Below are positions 7,484 to 12,322 of a stretch of DNA of 12,322 nucleotides, in pieces. The DNA is from Candidatus Sulfopaludibacter sp. SbA3 (GTDB lineage: Bacteria > Acidobacteriota > Terriglobia > Bryobacterales > Bryobacteraceae), in contig CAMDKT010000107.1 of assembly GCA_945900935.1 (NCBI GenBank), positions 1 to 12,322 of the forward strand, written 5' to 3'. The first letter of the stretch is position 1. Each line of letters opens with the position of its first letter. The notes under the pieces were generated by a model, which had not been told where the DNA came from, searched no databases, and was given only the letters and a program-made list of their open reading frames with translations. A program made the translations under genes and the position numbers.

Positions 7484-7695
7484 CCAACGACGACAAGCTC
7501 TTGCTTTGCGTCCGGAGGAAGCGCCCGCAATGTCTCGTCCCGCCGGTGCTCCAATATCAGCACAATCGCCGCCCGCAAACTCGCCAGGCACGCTTCCTTC
7601 GTCTCGCCTTGCCCGTTCGCGCCCGGAACTTCCGCGCAATACGAAATGAACCACGGGCCGTCCTGCTCCACAATCGCCGTGAATTCGTTATGCAT
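7480..7695 (-). CDS. hicB: HicB-family antitoxin
   Basis: A 71-residue HicB-type antitoxin: strands FTAIVEQDGPWFISYCAEVP, then GANGQGETKEACLASLRAAI with the helix continuing to LEHRR, and a short C-terminal strand (KQELVVV). It is the HicB core without an added ribbon-helix-helix or HTH domain, so autorepression by this protein alone is uncertain. The ATG at 7695-7693 is directly preceded by GGAGGA, too close for ordinary Shine-Dalgarno spacing, and a TAGTAT box lies 6 nt upstream, so the message could be leaderless. It overlaps hicA by 4 bases (ATGA), as expected for tight translational coupling of antitoxin and toxin. Confidence 0.85.
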   Translation of the reverse strand: MHNEFTAIVEQDGPWFISYCAEVPGANGQGETKEACLASLRAAIVLILEHRRDETLRALPPDAKQELVVVG

Positions 7696-7701
7696 TCCTC
7701 C

Positions 7702-7707
7702 ATACTA
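7702..7707 (-). promoter_or_regulatory. Candidate -10 box (TAGTAT) for hicBA
   Basis: On the minus strand TAGTAT ends 6 nt before the hicB ATG, the same TANNNT-N6/7-ATG geometry seen at 4106 and 10090. If it is used, the GGAGGA next to the ATG would not be transcribed. No good -35 match is visible. Within this 62-bp divergent gap the promoter could also lie further upstream. Confidence 0.3.
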
Positions 7708-7721
7708 GCGCCGAAAAACTA

Positions 7722-7727
7722 TATACT
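7722..7727 (+). promoter_or_regulatory. Candidate -10 box (TATACT) for the cytochrome c operon
   Basis: TATACT (one mismatch to TATAAT) lies 30 nt before the cytochrome ATG and would leave a leader of about 24 nt containing the Shine-Dalgarno. The position 17 bp upstream (TCCATA, 7699-7704) is a poor -35. Confidence 0.3.
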
Positions 7728-7744
7728 AGACACCTATTCCCGTG

Positions 7745-7749
7745 AGGAG
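7745..7749 (+). promoter_or_regulatory. Strong ribosome binding site before the cytochrome c gene
   Basis: AGGAG ends 8 nt before the ATG at 7758, within GTGAGGAGACTCCGAC. It is the clearest Shine-Dalgarno in the window and fixes the start of the cytochrome gene. Confidence 0.7.
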
Positions 7750-7757
7750 ACTCCGAC

Positions 7758-8516
7758 ATGCTCTGGTGGGCCCCGTTCCTGCTTTTTCAACTCCAACAAC
7801 CCCTCGATATTCCCGACAAGAACCCGCACACCACCGCCGCCGACATCGAGCAAGGCAAGCGCCTCTTCATGGGCCGCTGCGCCAGTTGCCACGGCCCCGC
7901 CGGCGATGGCGGTAAAGGCGCGAACCTCGCCGTTCCCAAACTCTCCCGCGCCTCCGAAGACCGCTCTCTCTACCGCATTATCCGCTTCGGCGTCCCCGAC
8001 ACCGAAATGCCCGGCTCCCTCATGGATACCAACGAACTCTGGCAAACCGCCGCATTCGTCAGAACCCTTGGCAGAGTGGCCGCGAGCCCCATCACCGGGA
8101 ACGCCGCTAACGGCCAACAGGTCTTCAAAACCAAAGGAAACTGCCTCAACTGCCATGCCCTCGGAACGGAAGGCGGCCGCATGGGCCCCTCTCTCAGCGG
8201 CATCGGTGCCCGCCGCGGCGCAGCCCACCTAAAAGCCAAAATCGAGAACCCCGCCTCCGATGTCCCTCCCAATTTCCGCCTCGTTCAACTCACCACCAAG
8301 GCCGGCAAATCCCTCCGCGGCATCCGGCTCAACGAAGACACCTTTTCCATCCAACTTCTCGACCTCTCCGGCAACCCGCAGTCCGTTTGGAAAGACGACA
8401 TCGCCCAAATGACCAGTGAAAAGAAAACTACCATGCCTCCCTCCAAAGGACGATTGACCGATTCCGAATTGAACGATCTCGTCGCCTTCCTGGCCGCTGA
8501 AAAAGGTGCCCAATGA
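7758..8516 (+). CDS. Exported diheme cytochrome c
   Basis: A 252-residue c-type cytochrome with two heme sites, C41-A-S-C-H45 and C129-L-N-C-H133. M85 (EMPG) and M226 (TMPP) are likely distal ligands of domains 1 and 2. The C-terminal half (about 118-250) resembles the heme-binding domain common in planctomycetes, Verrucomicrobia and Acidobacteria: ENPASDVPPNF, then a beta region, then TMPPSKGRLTDSELNDLVAFL. The N-terminus (MLWWAPFLLFQLQQ) serves as a short uncleaved or weak signal, since c-heme attachment needs export. Its stop overlaps the PQQ dehydrogenase ATG by 4 bases, so it is very probably the electron acceptor of that enzyme, passing electrons toward a terminal oxidase. A strong AGGAG precedes the start. 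Confidence 0.92.
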   Translation: MLWWAPFLLFQLQQPLDIPDKNPHTTAADIEQGKRLFMGRCASCHGPAGDGGKGANLAVPKLSRASEDRSLYRIIRFGVPDTEMPGSLMDTNELWQTAAFVRTLGRVAASPITGNAANGQQVFKTKGNCLNCHALGTEGGRMGPSLSGIGARRGAAHLKAKIENPASDVPPNFRLVQLTTKAGKSLRGIRLNEDTFSIQLLDLSGNPQSVWKDDIAQMTSEKKTTMPPSKGRLTDSELNDLVAFLAAEKGAQ

Positions 8517-10084
8517 GACTCCTCTTATTCCTCACAGTCCTGCCAATACTCGCCCAGGTCACCCACCAGCGAATCCTCAACGCTGAAAAAGAACCGGGTA
8601 ACTGGCTCACTTACTCCGGCAACTTCGCCGGTCACCGCTTCTCGCCGCTGAAACAGATCAACGACCAGAACGTCGCCAAGCTCCAGCCCGCCTGGGTCTA
8701 TCAATCCAACTCCCTGCAAAAGTTCGAAACCACGCCGATCGTGGTCGACGGCGTCATGTACATCACGGAAGCTCCCAGCCACGTCACCGCCCTCGACACC
8801 CGCACCGGCCGCACGCTCTGGCGCTACCGCCGTACCATGCCCGATGATGTTCGCGTCTGCTGCGGCCAAGTCAACCGCGGCGTCGCCATCCTGGGCGACA
8901 TGGTCTACGTCGGCACCGTCGACGCCCACCTCCTCGCCCTCGACGCCAAAACCGGTGCCGTCCGCTGGGACGTCGTCGTCGCGGACAATAAAACCGGCCA
9001 CTCCATCACCGTCGCCCCGCTCGCCGTCAAGGACAAAATCATCGTCGGTATCGCCGGTGGAGAATACGGCATTCGCGGCTTCCTCGATGCCTACGATGCC
9101 AAAACCGGCAAGCGCGCCTGGCGCTTCTGGACCGTCCCCGCCGCCGGTGACCCCGAGGCAAAAACCTGGGCCGGCACCAGCTACGAGCGAGGCTCCGCCG
9201 CCACCTGGGTCACTGGCGCTTATGACCCCGATACCAATCTCCTCTACTGGGGCACCGGCAACCCAGGTCCCGATTGGAATGGCGACGTCCGCGCCGGCGA
9301 CAACCTCTATTCCGACTGCCTCATCGCCGTCGATCTCGACACCGGCAAACTCAAATGGCACTTCCAGTTCACTCCCCATGACGTCCACGATTGGGACGCC
9401 ACTGAAGTCCCCGTTCTCATCAACGCGGAGTTCCGCGGCCAACAACGAAAGCTCCTCCTCTTCCCCAATCGCAATGCCTTTTACTACGTCCTCGACCGCA
9501 CCAACGGCCAGTTTCTCCTCGGCAAACCCTACGCCAAGCAAACCTGGGCCAAAGGCCTCGATGACAGTGGCCGCCCCATCCGCATTCCCGGCACATCCCC
9601 CACCGTCGAAGGCACCCCCGTCTGGCCCAGCGTCGCCGGCGCCAACAACTGGTACAGCCCCAGCTACAGCCCCGATACGAAATTTCTCTACGTCGCCACC
9701 CGCGAATCCGGCGCAATCTATTACTTCGGCCAAGCCGATTACAAACCCGGCGAGCAGTTCAATGGCGGCGGCTTCCGCTCCATCCCCGGCGAAGAAGAAT
9801 GGGGCGCCATTCGCGCCTTCAGACCCACCACCGGCGAAGTCGCCTGGGAATACAAGCTCTTCTCGCCTCCTTACGCCGGCGTACTTTCAACCGCGGGTAA
9901 CCTCGTCTTCGGCGCAACCAACGAAGGCCAAATGTTCGCCCTTAACGCCGCGACGGGCAAGCCCCTCTGGCGTTTCCAGGGCGGCGGTGTCGTGCGCTCG
10001 AACCCCATGAGCTACATGAGCGATGGCAAACAGTACGTCGCCATGACGCTCGGCAACTCGCTTTACGTTTTCCACCTGCAGTGA
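8513..10084 (+). CDS. PQQ-dependent dehydrogenase (quinoprotein, eight-bladed propeller)
   Basis: A 523-residue periplasmic quinoprotein; a signal peptide covers about 1-15 (MRLLLFLTVLPILAQ). It shows the vicinal cysteine pair C116-C117 (VCCGQVNRGVA) that covers PQQ, and the metal ligands E184 (GGEYG) and N250 (GTGNPGP). D293 in TPHDVHDWD is the likely catalytic base, and repeated W-type propeller signatures (LDTRTGRTLW, YDAKTGKRAW, LNAATGKPLW) are present. It lacks the fused cytochrome domain of quinohemoproteins, which the preceding gene supplies. D295, two residues after the catalytic Asp, matches the position used for lanthanide binding in XoxF-type enzymes, but Asp also occurs there in other quinoproteins such as membrane glucose dehydrogenase, so the metal is open. 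Substrate (alcohol, aldehyde or aldose) is not evident. PQQ biosynthesis genes are not in the window. Confidence 0.92.
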   Translation: MRLLLFLTVLPILAQVTHQRILNAEKEPGNWLTYSGNFAGHRFSPLKQINDQNVAKLQPAWVYQSNSLQKFETTPIVVDGVMYITEAPSHVTALDTRTGRTLWRYRRTMPDDVRVCCGQVNRGVAILGDMVYVGTVDAHLLALDAKTGAVRWDVVVADNKTGHSITVAPLAVKDKIIVGIAGGEYGIRGFLDAYDAKTGKRAWRFWTVPAAGDPEAKTWAGTSYERGSAATWVTGAYDPDTNLLYWGTGNPGPDWNGDVRAGDNLYSDCLIAVDLDTGKLKWHFQFTPHDVHDWDATEVPVLINAEFRGQQRKLLLFPNRNAFYYVLDRTNGQFLLGKPYAKQTWAKGLDDSGRPIRIPGTSPTVEGTPVWPSVAGANNWYSPSYSPDTKFLYVATRESGAIYYFGQADYKPGEQFNGGGFRSIPGEEEWGAIRAFRPTTGEVAWEYKLFSPPYAGVLSTAGNLVFGATNEGQMFALNAATGKPLWRFQGGGVVRSNPMSYMSDGKQYVAMTLGNSLYVFHLQ

Positions 10085-10089
10085 GTTGA

Positions 10090-10095
10090 TATACT
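10090..10095 (+). promoter_or_regulatory. Candidate -10 box (TATACT) for a leaderless DUF4440 transcript
   Basis: TATACT lies exactly 7 nt before the ATG at 10103, in the only gap (18 bp) between the PQQ dehydrogenase and the genes that follow. No Shine-Dalgarno is visible. This may let the downstream genes be expressed apart from the cytochrome/dehydrogenase pair. Confidence 0.35.
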
Positions 10096-10102
10096 CCCGT
10101 TC

Positions 10103-10525
10103 ATGCTTCTTTTCCGACTGCTGATCGTGACCGCCGCCCTCTGCGCGGCTCAAGACAAAGCCGCCATCCTGGCCCTCGACAAACAATGGAGCGACGCCAT
10201 CGTCAAAAGCGACACCGCGACGCTCGAAAAGCTCCTTGCCGATGACCTCGTTTACGCCCACGCCACCGGCATCATCGACACCAAAAAGTCCTACATCGCC
10301 AAGATCAAGGAACGCCGTCAGGTTTACAAAAGCTTCGAGCAGCACAATCCGCAAGTCAACATCTACAAGGATTCCGCTCTTACTTTCTCTCACGTGCGCG
10401 TCACCGGTACCAATCAGGCCGGCGTCTTCGACGACAAAATCATGCTCATCCATTTCTGGGTGAAGATCAACAACGCCTGGCGACTCGCCGGCCATCAGAC
10501 AACCAAAATCGACAAAATTCCATAA
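10103..10525 (+). CDS. Secreted DUF4440/NTF2-like protein
   Basis: A 140-residue protein with a signal peptide (MLLFRLLIVTAALCAAQ, probable cleavage near 16-17) and a compact NTF2-like (SnoaL/DUF4440) domain: ILALDKQWSDAIVKSDTATL, LLADDLVYAHATG, YIAKIKERR, then strands ending in FWVKINNAWRLAGHQTTKI. The fold forms a conical pocket. Members are isomerases, dehydratases or small-ligand binders, and no catalytic set is recognisable here, so no function is assigned. It lies 18 bp after the PQQ dehydrogenase and 3 bp before the amidohydrolase, which suggests a role in handling the same metabolite in the periplasm. Alanine-leucine-cysteine is not a canonical lipobox, so I read it as soluble. Confidence 0.8.
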   Translation: MLLFRLLIVTAALCAAQDKAAILALDKQWSDAIVKSDTATLEKLLADDLVYAHATGIIDTKKSYIAKIKERRQVYKSFEQHNPQVNIYKDSALTFSHVRVTGTNQAGVFDDKIMLIHFWVKINNAWRLAGHQTTKIDKIP

Positions 10526-10528
10526 CCC

Positions 10529-11359
10529 ATGCCCATCATCGATACCCATCACCACTTCTGGAAGTATTCCGCCAAAGAGTACGATTGGATCAACGACGAC
10601 ATGAAGGTGATCCGCAAGGATTTCCTCCCGGCCGATCTGTTGAAAGAAATCAAAGCTGCCGGTGTCGATGGCGCCGTCTCCGTGCAAGCCCGCCAATCTG
10701 TCGAAGAATCGGATTGGCTCCTCGAAATGGCTGAAAAGAACGACTTCCTGAAGGGGGTAGTCGGCTGGGTCGACCTCCGCGACAAAGGCGTTGATAAGGA
10801 TCTCGAACGCCTCGCCAAACACAAAAAGTTCAAAGGTGTGCGCCACGTCGTCCAAGGCGAGCCTGACATCAACTTCATCCTCGGCGCGGCCTTCAACGAG
10901 GGGATAAAGAAGCTCCTGAAGTACGATCTTCGCTACGACATCCTGATCTTCGAAAAGCAGCTAAAACCCAGCATCGCCTTCGTCGATAAGCACCCCAAGC
11001 AGATCTTCATCCTCGACCACATCGCCAAGCCGAGGATCAAGGAGCGCATCCTGAGCCCATGGCGCGAGGACATGCTGGAACTCGCCAAACGCCCCAACGT
11101 CTACTGCAAAATCAGCGGCATGTTAACGGAGGCGGACTGGAACAAATGGTCCGCCGCCGACTTGGCGCCATACTTCGACACGACACTCCAAGCCTTCGGT
11201 CCCAAGCGACTCATGCTAGGCTCCGACTGGCCCGTGATGCTCGTCGCCGGTAAATACAAGCAGTGGGTCGACATGGTGAAGCAAGTCGTCAGCCGCTACT
11301 CTGCCGCCGAGCAGGAACGTATTCTCTACAAGAACGCCGTGGAAGCTTACAAGCTCTAA
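10529..11359 (+). CDS. Amidohydrolase-2 family hydrolase (COG3618, lactonase-like)
   Basis: A 276-residue TIM-barrel metal-dependent hydrolase. It begins at once with the metal motif DTHHHFWKY (H7 and H9), with a further ligand H164 in LDHIAKP and the catalytic or metal aspartate D233 in GSDWPV. YCKISGM (192-198) is also a family motif. COG3618 includes L-fuconolactonase, L-rhamnono-lactonase and 2-pyrone-4,6-dicarboxylate lactonase. There is no signal peptide, so it is cytoplasmic. It follows the DUF4440 gene by 3 bp. A lactonase would fit downstream of a sugar-oxidising PQQ dehydrogenase if the lactone is imported, but the exact substrate is not readable. The stop shares a base with the next ATG (TAATG). 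Confidence 0.87.
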   Translation: MPIIDTHHHFWKYSAKEYDWINDDMKVIRKDFLPADLLKEIKAAGVDGAVSVQARQSVEESDWLLEMAEKNDFLKGVVGWVDLRDKGVDKDLERLAKHKKFKGVRHVVQGEPDINFILGAAFNEGIKKLLKYDLRYDILIFEKQLKPSIAFVDKHPKQIFILDHIAKPRIKERILSPWREDMLELAKRPNVYCKISGMLTEADWNKWSAADLAPYFDTTLQAFGPKRLMLGSDWPVMLVAGKYKQWVDMVKQVVSRYSAAEQERILYKNAVEAYKL

Positions 11360-11775
11360 TGAACCGCGGCGACCTCCAGCAATTGGCCGAAGCTCGACTC
11401 CTCGACGCGACCGTCTTGTTGAACGCCGGGCGGTTCGATGGAGCCTACTACTTATTGGGCTACGTCGTTGAGTGCGCCCTGAAGGCGTGCATTTCGAAAC
11501 AGTTCGGACTCTATGAAGTGCCGAACAAGAATCTGGTTCGCGATTTCTATTCCCATGATTTGCTGGATTTGTTAAGGATCGCCGAACTCAGTAGTGATCT
11601 CGCCGCGAAAACGAGAGCGGATCCAAACTTCGAAACCAATTGGACGACAGTTCGGAATTGGCGGGAAACCGCGAGATATAATATCGGAGTAGGAGAAGCG
11701 CAGGTTCGAACTCTGCTCAATGCTGTCGTCAGCGTCGATTCCGGAGTTCTGACCTGGCTGAGAACACAATGGTAA
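11359..11775 (+). CDS. HEPN-domain protein
   Basis: A 138-residue all-helical HEPN protein: helix LAEARLLDATVLLNAGRFDG, then AYYLLGYVVECALKACISKQ (residues 29-48, with the central E39), then SHDLLDLLRIAEL, and a C-terminal NWTTVRNWRETARY region. R61 and H66 (RDFYSH) formally fit the R-x4-6-H RNase motif. However, from memory the H-D-L belongs to a structural helix start in this subfamily and the arginine is usually not conserved, so nuclease activity is uncertain. I chose ATG 11359, which overlaps the amidohydrolase stop (TAATG); an upstream start at 11263 would only read a shadow of that gene. It overlaps the next gene by 7 bases. HEPN proteins often act with a partner as toxin-antitoxin or defence modules. 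Codons here are visibly less C-rich than in upstream genes. Confidence 0.82.
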   Translation: MNRGDLQQLAEARLLDATVLLNAGRFDGAYYLLGYVVECALKACISKQFGLYEVPNKNLVRDFYSHDLLDLLRIAELSSDLAAKTRADPNFETNWTTVRNWRETARYNIGVGEAQVRTLLNAVVSVDSGVLTWLRTQW

Positions 11776-12185
11776 AAGAACTACTCACTCCGGATATGAT
11801 CAACGTGGGGGAGAATCTCCTGAAAGCGCTCGATGCGGCTGGTGTGCAAATTACCGCGGCTATGTGGCTTTTTGATCCGGAAAGGAACGACTGGCAACTC
11901 ATGTTCTCGGCCCCCGTCTCCGCAGTAATCGGGGACCGCGAAGTCTATCGAAAAATCGGTGAGGTTCGGAACTCAATTGGGTTGACCTCTGACGATTTTC
12001 CTTTGCACACGGTAGGCCTGCTGGATGCGAGCGACGAGATCCTTGGATTACTCCGGCGGGCGGTAAAGCCTGGTCCAGGCATTTCGCGAATTCGATTTTA
12101 CGGAAAAGGCTTCAACGGCCGTTATGTCGACGATGCCGTGATTTACAGAATCAACGAACCCGCCGTCCCATCGCCAAATAACTAG
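11769..12185 (+). CDS. Uncharacterised small protein, likely partner of the HEPN protein
   Basis: A 138-residue soluble protein with no signal peptide and no named domain that I can assign. It opens with an amphipathic helix (LTPDMINVGENLLKALDAAG), followed by a strand pair with AAMWLFDPERNDWQLMFSAP (residues 30-49) and a helical stretch to about 70. The C-terminus, GPGISRIRFYGKGFNGRYVD (residues 102-121), reads as two strands and is the most motif-like part. The ATG overlaps the HEPN stop by 7 bases, so translation is probably coupled. I recall similar proteins next to HEPN genes, which supports a conserved pair, but I could not verify this. A nucleotidyltransferase (MNT) motif, the usual HEPN partner, is absent. 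The 3' end overlaps the convergent ctaA gene by 35 bases. Confidence 0.7.
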   Translation: MVKELLTPDMINVGENLLKALDAAGVQITAAMWLFDPERNDWQLMFSAPVSAVIGDREVYRKIGEVRNSIGLTSDDFPLHTVGLLDASDEILGLLRRAVKPGPGISRIRFYGKGFNGRYVDDAVIYRINEPAVPSPNN

Positions 12186-12322
12186 CGCAAACCGCAACCC
12201 ACAAAACCTGCGCTCCCAGCAAATGCGCGATCTGCAGCCACGCCGGCGCCGCCAGAACAATATTCACCGCCCCGAGAACAACCTGCCCCCCCACCAGCGC
12301 CAACGGCCAATTCAACAACGAC
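12151..12322 (-). CDS. ctaA: Heme A synthase (CtaA/Cox15), C-terminal part, cut by window edge
   Basis: The minus strand is open from the window edge to a TGA at 12153-12151 and encodes 56 residues. The first stretch has LALVGGQVVLGAVNIVLAAP followed by WLQIAHLLGAQVLW, the pattern of the last two membrane spans of heme A synthase, with the histidine of AHLLGA probably a heme ligand; it ends MGRRVR. Heme A synthase hydroxylates heme O to make heme A for aa3-type cytochrome oxidases in the cytoplasmic membrane. The start lies outside the window. It meets the HEPN-partner gene tail to tail with a 35-base overlap. Functionally it fits the respiratory theme of the cytochrome c upstream, though on the other strand. 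Confidence 0.75.
   Translation of the reverse strand, partial: SLLNWPLALVGGQVVLGAVNIVLAAPAWLQIAHLLGAQVLWVAVCASYLAMGRRVR

Larger units (their letters stand above)
7702..7729. repeat. Direct repeat ATACTAG x2 in the divergent hicB/cytochrome gap
   Basis: ATACTAG occurs at 7702-7708 and again at 7723-7729, 21 bp apart start to start, about two helical turns, on one face of the DNA. The copies overlap candidate -10 boxes for both directions. This could be an operator for a regulator of hicBA, or a by-product of two similar -10 elements. Confidence 0.3.

Noticed and set aside
7292..7654. Longer 120-residue version of HicA
   Set aside because: The first 57 residues are an alternative-frame reading of hicB; HicA homology begins at the methionine that overlaps the hicB stop.
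7207..8232. 341-residue plus-strand frame opposite hicBA and running into the cytochrome gene
   Set aside because: Low-complexity Ser/Pro/Thr-rich reading in the wrong frame. hicB, hicA and the cytochrome all have family motifs and overlapping or SD-supported starts.
8525..9733. 402-residue open frame on the minus strand opposite the PQQ dehydrogenase
   Set aside because: It is a shadow: strings of Gly, Ala, Val, Asp and Glu arise from C-ending codons on the plus strand, and no family motif is visible, while the plus strand has a fully recognisable quinoprotein.
8844..10010. 388-residue Ser/Pro/Thr-rich plus-strand frame inside the PQQ dehydrogenase
   Set aside because: Frame-shifted reading of a biased-codon gene; no signal or motif.
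9887..10855. 322-residue minus-strand frame across three plus-strand genes
   Set aside because: It spans the DUF4440 gene and parts of two others, all with clear homology on the plus strand; its composition is that of an antisense reading.
11539..11556. R61-x4-H66 as proof that the HEPN protein is an RNase
   Set aside because: The spacing fits the motif, but from memory the H-D-L belongs to a conserved structural helix start in this subfamily while the arginine does not seem fixed. I report it as uncertain rather than as a catalytic site.

Overview
The window looks like chromosomal DNA from an Acidobacteriota bacterium, most likely of the Solibacter/Bryobacter type. This is inferred from the gene families, not from a marker gene. 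The clues are an Oar-like outer-membrane receptor, a Tat-exported sulfatase, a cytochrome c with a planctomycete/acidobacterial-type heme domain next to a PQQ dehydrogenase, high G+C, and codons that strongly favour C in third position. No rRNA, tRNA, CRISPR array or phage gene is visible.

Region 1 (1-406) is the 3' end of an ISAs1-family transposase, broken by a frameshift near 196-204. Region 2 (427-6674, + strand) is a tightly packed block of four genes: an HGSNAT-like membrane acetyltransferase, an enolase-superfamily (mandelate racemase type) enzyme, a formylglycine sulfatase and an N-terminally reduced Oar-like outer-membrane barrel. They read as a unit for handling sulfated or aminated carbohydrate, although the substrate cannot be told from sequence. 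A perfect TATAAT box lies 7 nt before the receptor ATG, so the receptor may also be transcribed separately as a leaderless mRNA.

Region 3 (6727-7695, - strand) is a toxin-antitoxin style cluster: hicB and hicA joined by an ATGA overlap, then a DUF1801 gene whose 5' end looks frame-disturbed, then a second, orphan HicB-like gene joined by a GTGA overlap.

Region 4 (7758-12185, + strand) begins with a strong Shine-Dalgarno and contains a diheme cytochrome c, a PQQ-dependent dehydrogenase (4-base overlap), a DUF4440/NTF2-like secreted protein, a COG3618 amidohydrolase/lactonase-like enzyme, and then a HEPN-domain protein overlapping an unclassified small protein. The HEPN pair is joined to the amidohydrolase by TAATG, but its base composition differs from the genes before it. 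It is the best candidate in the window for a poorly described two-component system. Region 5 (12151-12322, - strand) is the C-terminal end of a heme A synthase (CtaA/Cox15), which overlaps the last plus-strand gene tail to tail.

Taken together, regions 2 and 4 could form an oxidative sugar route: PQQ oxidation of a sugar to a lactone, lactone opening by the COG3618 enzyme, and sugar-acid dehydration by the enolase-superfamily enzyme. This link is inference only.
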